64,000 nt of DNA from Bacillus sp. FJAT-27264 (GTDB lineage: Bacteria > Bacillota > Bacilli > Paenibacillales > Paenibacillaceae): positions 117,275 to 181,274 of the forward strand of contig NZ_MAQW01000030.1 of NCBI RefSeq assembly GCF_001682855.1, in the 5' to 3' direction. Positions 44,332 through 52,518 of the stretch are shown one piece after another. The notes under the pieces are model-generated. The model searched no databases. It had not been told where the DNA came from and saw only the letters and a list, made by a program, of their open reading frames with translations. Every line of letters starts with the position of its first letter. The stretch's first letter is position 1. The position numbers were made by a program, and so were the translations under genes.

Positions 44332-45120
44332 GTGATTTGTCGGGAGCAGGACGGAGCATTTGTGATGATGAAGCAGCATGAGCATGGGGAGTTGTCGGGT
44401 GTCCTTGCGGAATGGATCAAGGAAGAGCGCGGCCTTGGGGAGAACCGGCGGGAGGAAGTGCTGCGGGCGGTGGCCGAGCATGATCGGGGCTGGATTGATC
44501 TCGATGAGACGCCTTTTTGGAACGATGCGGCTGATGCGCCTTATACCTTCTTCGATTTCCCTTTAGTACCGAAACTAACCTTCTATCAGCGAGGGCTGAA
44601 CGAGATTGAAGCTGACACGCCATATGGAGCGCTGCTATGCAGCTTGCATTTCGATCGGTTGATTGATATATCCGGCGAGGATTATCCTGAACTGGCTTTA
44701 TACCAGGAGCATGAGAAGGCCCGCCGGGCCCGCATCTGCCGTGAGTTAGAGGCAACTGCTCCGATCGGGGAGAATGAACTGCGCTATGATTCACATTTAC
44801 TGCAGTTCTGTGACGATCTCTCGTTGTACTTGGGGCTGAATAAGCCTGGTAGTACGAAAGCAGAGGGACATCCTTGGTGGCGTGATGGATTTTCCGGCAG
44901 TGAGGATTTTTCCTTTACTTCCGGACGGCGGATTACGGCGACATGGAAGGATGAAGGAACACTGATTTTGAACCCGTTTCCATTTAGTCGACGACTGGAG
45001 GTATCCTTCAAGCAGCGTCGTGTGCAGAAGTCGGTAATCAAGGAAAAGGGGATTGCCTCTGCATACAAGGAGGCGCCGGAGGAGGTAGTACATCTGGTGC
45101 TGACTGGCCCGGAGCAATAA
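44332..45120 (+). CDS. DUF3891 family protein
   Basis: 262-residue cytoplasmic protein of the DUF3891 family, function unknown. Conserved His/Asp-rich stretches hint at a metal-binding helical fold, perhaps HD-like: MKQHEHGELSG near the N-terminus, AVAEHDRGWIDLD, SLHFDRLI and HLLQFCDDLSLYLG. These residues are seen; the catalytic idea is inference. Start is GTG at 44332, placed by GGGGAGG 7 bases upstream. It is followed closely by the metallophosphoesterase gene and may share its transcript. The stretch before it (44240-44300) is AT-rich with repeated ATATCAT/ATGATAT motifs and a TATAAT. Confidence 0.82.
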   Translation: MICREQDGAFVMMKQHEHGELSGVLAEWIKEERGLGENRREEVLRAVAEHDRGWIDLDETPFWNDAADAPYTFFDFPLVPKLTFYQRGLNEIEADTPYGALLCSLHFDRLIDISGEDYPELALYQEHEKARRARICRELEATAPIGENELRYDSHLLQFCDDLSLYLGLNKPGSTKAEGHPWWRDGFSGSEDFSFTSGRRITATWKDEGTLILNPFPFSRRLEVSFKQRRVQKSVIKEKGIASAYKEAPEEVVHLVLTGPEQ

Positions 45121-45162
45121 GGTGAAAATCCGGAGGTAAATAGCCCGAAAGGAGAATGCCCT

Positions 45163-46068
45163 ATGAACAAAAGCTCGTCCGGGGTTCCTCCCCTTGAAGG
45201 TACAGATAAGAACGATACGCAGCACCAGCGGCCCAAAATTACCCGTCGCCAGTTCCTGGCTCGCGGCGCGGCAGCCGTTATAGGCGCAGGGCTGCTGACC
45301 GGTGGCTACTCTTGGCTGGCTGAGCCGCGCTGGCTGGAGGTGACCCAACTGGAGTTGCCTCTGGCTGGGCTGCCGGGTGCTTTTGCAGGCCTGAAAGTGG
45401 TGCATTTCAGCGACACACATCTGGGTTTTAACAAGGATGCCAGTGATATAACCCGCCTGGTTAGTCATATCAGGAAGGCTGACCCGGATCTGATTTGTTT
45501 TACCGGTGATATTGTGGACAGCAACCCCGGCGACTTGACGGAATCTGTACCTGTGCTGGCTGAGTTGAAGGCTCCCCTTGGTAAATATGCAATTCTGGGC
45601 AATCATGATTACAAAAATACGGACAAAGTTACCGGGCTGTTAAAATCAGCGGGATTTCAGGTGCTACGCAATGAGTCGATGCTGATCAAGCGTGGCGGTG
45701 CGGTAATGGCTATCACCGGACTCGATGATTTGTTGCATGGCAAACCGGACCCGGAGGCAGCGCTGCAAGGCGTTCCGCCGGGGACCTTCACGCTGCTGCT
45801 AATGCATGAACCGGATTACGCCGATACGGCGGAGGACTACCCCTTCCATCTACAGTTGTCGGGGCACAGCCATGGCGGGCAAATCCGCCTGCCAGTGGTT
45901 GGTGCGCCGTTCACCCCCTATGGATCGCTTAAATACATATCCGGATTGTATTACACGGAGAACAAGCGGATGCCGGTCTATGTGAACAGGGGTTTTGGAG
46001 AGACTTATATGCCGTTCCGGCTGTTATGCAGACCCGAGCTTACGGTGTTAACTTTGCGTCAGACTTGA
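45163..46068 (+). CDS. Exported metallophosphoesterase, YkuE-like, with Tat signal
   Basis: 301-residue calcineurin-type phosphoesterase. The N-terminus has a twin-arginine signal, TRRQFLARGAAAVIGAGLL (about residues 27-45), so it is probably exported folded through Tat; B. subtilis YkuE is a known Tat substrate. Metal-binding motifs follow in order: FSDTHLG, FTGDIVD, LGNHDY, LMHEPDY, SGHSHGGQ. The phosphoester it cuts is unknown. A ribosome site GAAAGGAGA precedes the ATG. Adjacent upstream gene is DUF3891, 42 bases away. Confidence 0.92.
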   Translation: MNKSSSGVPPLEGTDKNDTQHQRPKITRRQFLARGAAAVIGAGLLTGGYSWLAEPRWLEVTQLELPLAGLPGAFAGLKVVHFSDTHLGFNKDASDITRLVSHIRKADPDLICFTGDIVDSNPGDLTESVPVLAELKAPLGKYAILGNHDYKNTDKVTGLLKSAGFQVLRNESMLIKRGGAVMAITGLDDLLHGKPDPEAALQGVPPGTFTLLLMHEPDYADTAEDYPFHLQLSGHSHGGQIRLPVVGAPFTPYGSLKYISGLYYTENKRMPVYVNRGFGETYMPFRLLCRPELTVLTLRQT

Positions 46069-46230
46069 GCGACTACATTACCAAGTCCGGCTATTTCTAA
46101 AGAAATCAGGCGATACCAGCGGCCCGAAATCCAAGATTTTATGCAAAGATGATCACATCCCGTATCAGTCAATATCTTAAATTCTAATCCGTATGATGCA
46201 TAGCTTTCGATTAAGGAGAGTGCAGAGTAA

Positions 46231-46788
46231 ATGAGTCCCTATGAGACCCTGAAGCTGCCCCATCAGAATGGGACGGCAATAGAACTGCGGCCCATGTCGC
46301 CGGAGGATGCCCGAACTTTGCGGATGCTGCTCTCTCATCCACAGGTCAAGCCGCATATTGTGATGCGCCCAGGAGGTTCGCAGCCCGCTTTTATGGATAA
46401 GCTAATCAACCGGATGCTGTACGCCATTGATCCTAGTACACTACATGCTGGTATCTATGGACGTGGCCGGCAGGAGCTGGTGGGAACCGTCTCTTTGCAG
46501 AACTGGAACCGGCAGGAGGGCAGAGCTATCCTGGGCTACATGGTTGATCCGAAGTGGTGGGGACATGGTTACGCTACAGAGGCGGTAGGACTCTTGCTGA
46601 ACTATGGATTTCAGGAGCTGGGGCTGAAGGTGGTAGAAGGCCGATGCCGGGGGGACAACACGGGTTCTGAGCGGGTTATGCTAAAAAATGGCTTGCAGCT
46701 GGAGCGAACGGTGCCGATCGTAGCTTCCGGAGGCGATGTAATGAAAGTCTTTAGGCTTTGTTACACAAATGAAATAATGCCGTTATAA
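46231..46788 (+). CDS. GNAT-family N-acetyltransferase
   Basis: 185-residue acetyltransferase of the RimJ/RimL-like group (Acetyltransf_3). The fold starts with IELRPMSPEDARTL. The acetyl-CoA-binding part is YMVDPKWWGHGYATEAVGLLL (in part), followed by the Asn of C-RGDNTGSERVMLKNG. AAGGAGAG precedes the ATG by about 8 bases. The acceptor substrate is not evident. It is followed by a clear terminator and is probably a single-gene unit. Confidence 0.9.
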   Translation: MSPYETLKLPHQNGTAIELRPMSPEDARTLRMLLSHPQVKPHIVMRPGGSQPAFMDKLINRMLYAIDPSTLHAGIYGRGRQELVGTVSLQNWNRQEGRAILGYMVDPKWWGHGYATEAVGLLLNYGFQELGLKVVEGRCRGDNTGSERVMLKNGLQLERTVPIVASGGDVMKVFRLCYTNEIMPL

Positions 46789-46851
46789 AACTCTAACAGT
46801 GTCCGGTTAAACTAAGTACATGACCCCCTTTTGAAAATATATAACTGCTTT

Positions 46852-46881
46852 GGGACCCGATCACTCGGGTCCATTTTTTTT
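46852..46881 (+). terminator. Terminator of the GNAT gene
   Basis: GGACCCGA pairs with TCGGGTCC around TCAC, followed by ATTTTTTTTG. Confidence 0.9.
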
Positions 46882-46921
46882 GCCGTTAATCCTATATGGG
46901 GAGATACGGTGGTACGTGTGG

Positions 46922-47731
46922 CTAGAGGGCTACGGTGACCTTCTCGCGCTGCTTGAAGTATACCCAGTGCTTGAACCCGATTTCCTTAAGGCGCGCGGCG
47001 ACGTCGTCTAATTCATCAGCCACACGGGACGGCTTGTGTGCATCAGAGCCGAAGGTAACCTCGACACCGAAATGCAGGGCCCGCTCCAAAATGGCGTCAG
47101 ACGGGTACCAGCCCCCGCTCAGCTTCGTTTTACCCGAGGTGTTGATCTCGATGGCCACGCCGCATTCACCGATGGTACGCAGGCATTCATCCAACGGGCC
47201 TGGTGCAGGAATTTCAGAGAACGCCGGGTAATTGCCCTTCATAGCATCGATATGCCCAAGAATTTGGAACATGCCGCTGCGAGCGGACTCCGCAATCAGG
47301 CGGTAATATTCGGTTTTGGCTGCAATTTGGTCAGCGTGGTTCAACCCATTCCAGCGGCCTTTATTAAAAATGCTAACGTCAGTCACGTAATGTACTGAAC
47401 CGATAATATAGTCGAAGGGATGGTGCGCAAGTGTCGTTCGATATAGCTCTGCATACTGCGGAAAATAATCCGACTCGATACCCAGAAGCACGTCGATTCG
47501 TCCCTCGTATTCTTTTTTCAGTGACAGAACTTCATCAACATAGAATGCCAGCTCCGACTTCGCCATAGCGATACGCGGAAAAGCTTGCTCCTCGAGGCTC
47601 CCGAAGTAGGGGGTGTGATCGGAGATGCCTATGGCGCTCAGTCCGGCGCTCAGTCCAGCCTCAATATAATCGCGGATGTTACCGTCGGCATGGCCGCAGC
47701 GAAAATGATGTGTGTGCAGATCGAATTTCAT
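46922..47731 (-). CDS. hisJ: PHP-type histidinol-phosphatase
   Basis: 269-residue metal-dependent phosphatase that removes phosphate from L-histidinol phosphate, the step before histidinol dehydrogenase. PHP motifs: KFDLHTHHFRCGHA (metal HxH), GISDHTPYF, LLGIESDYF, YIIGSVHYV, GHIDAMKG and the last metal site FGSDAHKP. GGAGAGG precedes the ATG. No other his genes lie nearby, so it stands apart from the main histidine operon, as in Bacillus (hisJ/ytvP). Other PHP phosphatase activities cannot be excluded. Confidence 0.88.
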   Translation of the reverse strand: MKFDLHTHHFRCGHADGNIRDYIEAGLSAGLSAIGISDHTPYFGSLEEQAFPRIAMAKSELAFYVDEVLSLKKEYEGRIDVLLGIESDYFPQYAELYRTTLAHHPFDYIIGSVHYVTDVSIFNKGRWNGLNHADQIAAKTEYYRLIAESARSGMFQILGHIDAMKGNYPAFSEIPAPGPLDECLRTIGECGVAIEINTSGKTKLSGGWYPSDAILERALHFGVEVTFGSDAHKPSRVADELDDVAARLKEIGFKHWVYFKQREKVTVAL

Positions 47732-47770
47732 GGCAGGACCTCTCCTTTGATCAATATAGTGTTGTGGCGG

Positions 47771-48673
47771 TTATTCTGAACCGATGAACTGGGTTTCCGG
47801 CATGCCCTTGAGATCGCTTAGAAATTGTCTCATGGCGGAGTTGACGTATTTGCCGGACTTGGTAATGACACCTACCGGATGGGTGACTTCAAGCTCGATA
47901 ATCGGCACAATCTTCAGGCTCCCTGCCCGCACTTCTGCGGTGACAGATTGCTTGGAGATGATAGCGGCGCCGAGATCCAGTTCCACCATCCGTTTAACTT
48001 CCTCACTGCTGGTCAGCTCCATAATAACTTGGGGCTGAATGCCGTGTCTGGCCAGGACCTCATCGGCAAATTTGCGGCCGACAGTATCCGGCGACAACAG
48101 GATCAGTGGTGTTTTGGCCAAGGCCTCGATCCCTGCAGTCTTGACCTTTGCCAGAGGATGGCGGGGCGAGACGACAAGCTCAAAGGTATCATAATACAGA
48201 GTGGATGTGCTCATGCCTGAACTATTGCCAATCAGATAACCGATGCCGACATCGACGAGTCCGTTCTCAACCTGATGATAAATCTGGGAGGAGGACATCG
48301 ACGAGATAGATGTTTTGATATGGGGAAACTGGTCTTTAAAGTAAGAGAGAATACGCGGAAGAATTTGAATGGCGATGGAAGTGGTCGTGCCGAGAACGAT
48401 ATGTCCCTGCGGGTTCTCTTCCAGATCCGCAAGCCGCTGCTTTAATTCCTCGACAATACTTACAATTTGTTCTGCATGGGTCAAGAATACTTGGCCCCTA
48501 TCCGTCAACGTGACGGGCTGGTTCCGGTCAACGAGTTGGGTCTTGAATTCTTCCTCTAGACTTTTGATTTGTGCCGAAACCGCCGGTTGGGTCAGGTTGA
48601 GCTGCTCTCCCGCCTTGCGAAAGCTCATGGTTTTGGAGATGGTGATAAGCGTCTCAAGCTGGCTGATGTTCAT
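47771..48673 (-). CDS. LysR-family transcription regulator
   Basis: 300-residue LysR protein. Helix-turn-helix: ISKTMSFRKAGEQLNLTQPA then VSAQIKSLEEEF (residues about 11-45). Effector domain about 90-295 with HIVLGTTTSIAIQILPRIL and VDVGIGYLIG. It resembles CysL/CbbR-like members, but the regulon cannot be read from neighbours. I start at ATG 48673, with GGGAGG 7 bases upstream; the longer frame from 48733 lacks a site. It reads toward hisJ, ending 40 bases before that start, and is divergent from cheX. Confidence 0.88.
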   Translation of the reverse strand: MNISQLETLITISKTMSFRKAGEQLNLTQPAVSAQIKSLEEEFKTQLVDRNQPVTLTDRGQVFLTHAEQIVSIVEELKQRLADLEENPQGHIVLGTTTSIAIQILPRILSYFKDQFPHIKTSISSMSSSQIYHQVENGLVDVGIGYLIGNSSGMSTSTLYYDTFELVVSPRHPLAKVKTAGIEALAKTPLILLSPDTVGRKFADEVLARHGIQPQVIMELTSSEEVKRMVELDLGAAIISKQSVTAEVRAGSLKIVPIIELEVTHPVGVITKSGKYVNSAMRQFLSDLKGMPETQFIGSE

Positions 48674-48821
48674 GGAATTCCTCCCTTGGACCAACCGAAG
48701 TGGCTCCTTGTTATTAACGTATCTTACGCACATTGTTGGTATTTGATTAAATTATAGGAGATTACACCCGGCAGGGCAATGATCCGCCTTGAGCAATCTT
48801 GGGATTTTAGTTGATCAGGCC

Positions 48822-48848
48822 TTAATTTTTGGTGAATTGTGCCGATAT
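48822..48848 (+). promoter_or_regulatory. Sigma-D (flagellar) type promoter of cheX
   Basis: TTAA, 15 bases, GCCGATAT. The -10 is a perfect match to the Bacillus sigma-D element GCCGATAT and the -35 is one base from TAAA. It lies 75 bases before the cheX start. A TATAAT at 48855-48860 follows but lacks a -35. Confidence 0.75.
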
Positions 48849-48923
48849 ATGGAGTATAATAATTTATATTGCCTGGGACTTTTGGTATATGACTAAAGCC
48901 TAGCGAGGGGGGACAGCATCTTC

Positions 48924-49379
48924 ATGAAAGCAGAAGTAATCAATCCGTTTCTGGAGTCTGCACGCATTGTAATTGAGCAAGTAATTCAGGTTTCGCCGTC
49001 CACCGGTAATCTGGGTGTCAAAGAGATCAAGCAAATCGATAATCATATATGGATACAGGTAGGGATGACCGGACAGCTTAGCGGAAATATTATTTTCGGG
49101 ATTGCAGAGCAGGTAGCGCTGCGTATGGTATCGATCATGATGGGTGGTTTTGTCATTACGGAAATGGACGAGATGGGCCAAAGCGCGATTTCGGAGCTCA
49201 GCAATATGATCAGCGGCAATGCCAGCACCATTTTATCCAATCAGGGGGTCTCTGTAGATATTACACCGCCGAAGCTGATGAAATCGGACAGTATGTCGTT
49301 TGAATCGAGCAAAGCGCTTAGCATCCCGCTGCTGATGGAAGGTATCGGCGAACTGGATATTCAGGTGATGATCTCTTAG
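48924..49379 (+). CDS. cheX: CheX family chemotaxis phosphatase
   Basis: 151-residue CheC/CheX/FliY family protein of the single-domain CheX kind, which removes phosphate from CheY-P. The catalytic ExxN motif is ISELSNMISGNAS with Glu91 and Asn94, and only one such motif is present, as in CheX. N-terminal part NPFLESARIVIEQVIQ is the family start. It stands outside any che or flagellar cluster, but a sigma-D type promoter upstream links it to motility control. AGGGGGG lies 12 bases before the ATG. A dehydrogenase gene follows after 29 bases and may be co-transcribed. Confidence 0.9.
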   Translation: MKAEVINPFLESARIVIEQVIQVSPSTGNLGVKEIKQIDNHIWIQVGMTGQLSGNIIFGIAEQVALRMVSIMMGGFVITEMDEMGQSAISELSNMISGNASTILSNQGVSVDITPPKLMKSDSMSFESSKALSIPLLMEGIGELDIQVMIS

Positions 49380-49408
49380 CGTAAAGACAGGGGGCTGAAC
49401 TGCATTTC

Positions 49409-50185
49409 ATGGAGCTGAAGAATAAAATTGTTGTCATTACAGGGGCGTCGAGCGGTATCGGCGCACTCACGGCGCAGATGCTGAGCGGCCGGGGTGCGGT
49501 TCCTGTTCTGTTGGCGCGTTCAGAAGATAAGCTGAAAGAAACGGCGGCCGGGATTCCGGGCGTTTTTGGATTGTATCCGTGTGATGTACGGGATGCGGCA
49601 GCCGTTGAAGAGACGTTTGCCAGAATCCTTGCTGATTATGGCAGAATCGATATTTTGCTTAACAATGCTGGGTATGGCAAATTCGCCCCGTTTACTGACA
49701 TGGACCCTGAGGAATTTGATGATATGATGGATGTCAATTACATGGGGATTGTCCGCTGCACCAAGGCGGTAGTACCGCATATGATGGCACGGGGAAGCGG
49801 TCAGATTGTGAATGTGGCTTCCATGGCGGGCAAGATCGGAACCTCCAAAGCGGTGGCATACACTGCAACCAAGCACGCTGTGCTAGGTTTTACGAATGCA
49901 CTGCGACAAGAGCTGCGCAAGACCGGAATCATTGTCTCGGCAGTCAATCCCGGGCCGATCGCGACGGATTTCTTCAAGATTGCTGACCCATCCGGGGGTT
50001 ATGAGAAGAGTGTGGCGCGTATGATGATGACACCGGAGCATGTCTCCACCAAGATTGTCCGGTTGATGGAGAAGGGCAAGGAGGAACTGGATCTACCAGG
50101 CCTCGCAGCGTTCGGTATCCGGTTGTATGGACTATTTCCCCGGCTGGCGGACAAGCTGACCTATAACGCCATGAACCGTAAATAA
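49409..50185 (+). CDS. Short-chain dehydrogenase/reductase (SDR)
   Basis: 258-residue classical SDR. Cofactor motif TGASSGIG near residue 12, NNAGYG near residue 88, catalytic Ser in NVASMAGKIG and the YxxxK pair YTATKHA near residue 151. It resembles the YqjQ/DltE branch, with a C-terminal hydrophobic stretch (LAAFGIRLYGLFPRLADKL). Substrate unknown. It lies 29 bases after cheX with no terminator between, so it may share the sigma-D transcript, an odd partner for a chemotaxis gene. Followed by a terminator. Confidence 0.9.
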   Translation: MELKNKIVVITGASSGIGALTAQMLSGRGAVPVLLARSEDKLKETAAGIPGVFGLYPCDVRDAAAVEETFARILADYGRIDILLNNAGYGKFAPFTDMDPEEFDDMMDVNYMGIVRCTKAVVPHMMARGSGQIVNVASMAGKIGTSKAVAYTATKHAVLGFTNALRQELRKTGIIVSAVNPGPIATDFFKIADPSGGYEKSVARMMMTPEHVSTKIVRLMEKGKEELDLPGLAAFGIRLYGLFPRLADKLTYNAMNRK

Positions 50186-50205
50186 TGAGCGGCAAAAGGA
50201 CGATG

Positions 50206-50236
50206 GGGCCTTCCATTTGGTGGAGAGGCCTTTTTG
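50206..50236 (+). terminator. Terminator of cheX-SDR
   Basis: GGCCTTCC pairs with GGAGAGGCC, followed by TTTTTGG. Confidence 0.78.
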
Positions 50237-50283
50237 GCATATAATAAAGATATTATCTCAAGCGAAAAGGATGAATTACTATT

Positions 50284-51774
50284 ATGACTAAAGCTTCATT
50301 TGCGGCCATCGGCATCCAGGAAGACCTAGCAGCCCGATTGTCAGAATTCGGAATCAACGAGCCTTCACCTGTACAGGAGCAGACCATTCCGCTGCTGCTG
50401 GAAGGAAGAGACGTGATCGCGGCTTCCCAGACTGGCACAGGTAAGACGCTGGCCTATCTGCTGCCGCTGCTTCAGGGCATCAACCCGGAACAGAAAGTGG
50501 TGCAGAAGCTTGTGCTAGCGCCTACACAGGAGCTGGCCATGCAGATTCTGCGTGAAGCTGAGCGTTATGGTGCACACCGTGGAATCCGAGTGCAGGGCCT
50601 GATCGGTGGTGCGGCAATCAAGCGGCAGATAGATAAGCTGCGGGAGCATCCACAGCTTGTAGTTGGTACCCCTGGCCGAATCCGGGAACTGATCGGACTG
50701 CGCAAGCTGAAGATGCATGAGGTCACCACAATCGTCATTGACGAGGCAGACCAAATGTTCCAACTGAGCGGGGCTGGAGAGGTAGCGAAGATTGTCAGCA
50801 GTGCGTTGCGGACAAGACAACTCGTCATGCTGTCGGCCACGATTGGACCAGAGACGAAAGCGCTGGCGGCCCGGGAGATGAAGAACCCGGCAGAGGTTGG
50901 CATTGCCCCGGGAGTGATGACCTCCCAAACTCTGGAGCATCATTATGTGGTAACTGAGGAACGGAACAAGATCGACATGCTGCGCCGGGTGATTCGTCAT
51001 TACAATCCCAAGAAGGCCATTGTGTTCGTGAATGCCACCGATGATATTGCTGAAGTAGAAGCCAAGCTGAACCATCTGGGATTGACAGCGGCAGCAATTT
51101 ACGGAGATGCAGATAAAGTTACACGCAGCCACGTATTGTCGAAGTTCCGTGACGGTAAATTCAAGGTGCTGGTCGCCAGTGACGTTGCAGCGCGGGGATT
51201 AGATATTGAAGATTTGTCATTGGTGGTGAGCTTTGATCCCGCCTTTGATTCTGAGCATTATGTACACCGGGCTGGCCGGACCGGTCGCATGGGCCGCCAT
51301 GGTTTATCGGTCTCCATTGTGACAGAGCAGCAGACTTTTATTATGCGCAAATTCGCACGTGAGCTGGACATTGCGCTGGAAGAGCGCGAATTGTTCGCCG
51401 GGAAGGTACTTACGTCGGATGAAGCCCGCGGTCCGGCCCGCAGTGGTGGATCTTTTAACGGTGGAGCAGCACCACGTGGCAGTTCTTTAGGCGGGGGAAC
51501 GGCATCCCGCAGCGGCAAGCCTACGGTACGAACGTCCAGTACAGATGCCGGTTCTGCTACTGCAAAAGCGGTTAATTCTGCCGAGCCGACCCAGCGTCCG
51601 GCACAAGAGAAAGCCGGTGCGTCTTCCGGTGGAGAACCACGGCGGGATCACCGCAGCGGAGCAGCACCTGTTCCCAATAAACGGGCGAGCAACAAGGTCC
51701 GCGAGCAGGATCGGAAGAATAAGGGAGCACCGAAGTGGCTCAAGAACAAAACTCCGAGGGGGGATGGCCAATGA
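50284..51774 (+). CDS. DEAD-box RNA helicase with basic low-complexity tail
   Basis: 496-residue ATP-dependent RNA helicase. Motifs in order: Q motif GINEPSPVQEQTIP, I SQTGTGKT, Ia APTQELAMQ, Ib TPGR, II VIDEADQMF, III LSATIG, V ASDVAARGLDIE, VI HRAGRTGRMG. The conserved core ends near residue 380; the last 115 residues are Gly/Ser/Ala/Arg-rich (PARSGGSFNGGAAPRG, later EQDRKNKGAPKWLKNKTP), a type of tail that often binds RNA. The stop overlaps the start of ecsA (ATGA). Likely roles are ribosome assembly or cold growth; which B. subtilis paralogue it matches is not clear. Confidence 0.93.
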   Translation: MTKASFAAIGIQEDLAARLSEFGINEPSPVQEQTIPLLLEGRDVIAASQTGTGKTLAYLLPLLQGINPEQKVVQKLVLAPTQELAMQILREAERYGAHRGIRVQGLIGGAAIKRQIDKLREHPQLVVGTPGRIRELIGLRKLKMHEVTTIVIDEADQMFQLSGAGEVAKIVSSALRTRQLVMLSATIGPETKALAAREMKNPAEVGIAPGVMTSQTLEHHYVVTEERNKIDMLRRVIRHYNPKKAIVFVNATDDIAEVEAKLNHLGLTAAAIYGDADKVTRSHVLSKFRDGKFKVLVASDVAARGLDIEDLSLVVSFDPAFDSEHYVHRAGRTGRMGRHGLSVSIVTEQQTFIMRKFARELDIALEERELFAGKVLTSDEARGPARSGGSFNGGAAPRGSSLGGGTASRSGKPTVRTSSTDAGSATAKAVNSAEPTQRPAQEKAGASSGGEPRRDHRSGAAPVPNKRASNKVREQDRKNKGAPKWLKNKTPRGDGQ

Positions 51775-52517
51775 GTATAACTCCCGTATTACAAATTACG
51801 GGTTTAACTGGTGGCTACAGTCTGAACAAGCCAGTGCTGCATGACATTGCGCTACAAGTGCAGCCTGGTGAGATGGTTGGTCTGATCGGCCTGAACGGGG
51901 CAGGCAAGAGTACGACGATGAAACATATTCTTGGGCTGATGTCCCCGCACAAGGGAGAAATTCGGGTCAACGATAAGACACGAATTTCTGATCCTGAGGG
52001 ATATCACGGCGCGTTGTCCTTTGTACCGGAATCTCCCCTGTTGTACGAAGAAATGACCGTGCGGGAGCATGTTGAATTTACAGCGCGAGCTTATGGTGTG
52101 GAGCGTAGCGACTATGAATCTCGCAGCATCCAACTCGCGAAGCTTTTTCGTATGGAGGACAAGATGGACACTCTGTCCTCTCATCTGTCCAAGGGCATGA
52201 AGCAGAAGGTCATGATTATGTGCGCTTTCGTGGCGCGTCCTGCCTTGTATGTGATTGACGAGCCTTTTCTAGGTCTGGATCCATTAGGGATTCGTTCCCT
52301 CCTGGACTTCATGATGGATCTGAAGAAATCAGGCGCGTCGATCCTGCTCAGCTCTCATATTCTGTCCACGATTGAGAATTATTGCGATCGTTTTATTGTC
52401 CTGCACCAAGGTAAAGTGATCTCCAGCGGCACGTTGGACGAAATGACTGCGGCGGCCGGGTCTCCAGGACAGTCATTGGAGCAGCTGTTCTACGAGCTGG
52501 TTCAAGGAGGTCAGTGA
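51771..52517 (+). CDS. ecsA: ABC transporter ATPase EcsA
   Basis: 248-residue ATPase of the Ecs transporter, which in Bacillus affects protein secretion, site-2 proteolysis and competence. Walker A GLIGLNGAGKST, signature HLSKGMKQKVMIMCAF, Walker B LYVIDEPFLGLDPLG. The stretch LTGGYSLNKPVL and EGYHGALSFVPESPLLYEE, in part, match EcsA rather than general exporters. The ATG at 51771 overlaps the helicase stop by four bases, with GGGGGGAT upstream; the longer frame from 51735 is internal to the helicase gene. ecsB follows after one base, so the two are coupled. Confidence 0.93.
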   Translation: MSITPVLQITGLTGGYSLNKPVLHDIALQVQPGEMVGLIGLNGAGKSTTMKHILGLMSPHKGEIRVNDKTRISDPEGYHGALSFVPESPLLYEEMTVREHVEFTARAYGVERSDYESRSIQLAKLFRMEDKMDTLSSHLSKGMKQKVMIMCAFVARPALYVIDEPFLGLDPLGIRSLLDFMMDLKKSGASILLSSHILSTIENYCDRFIVLHQGKVISSGTLDEMTAAAGSPGQSLEQLFYELVQGGQ

Positions 52518-52518
52518 T

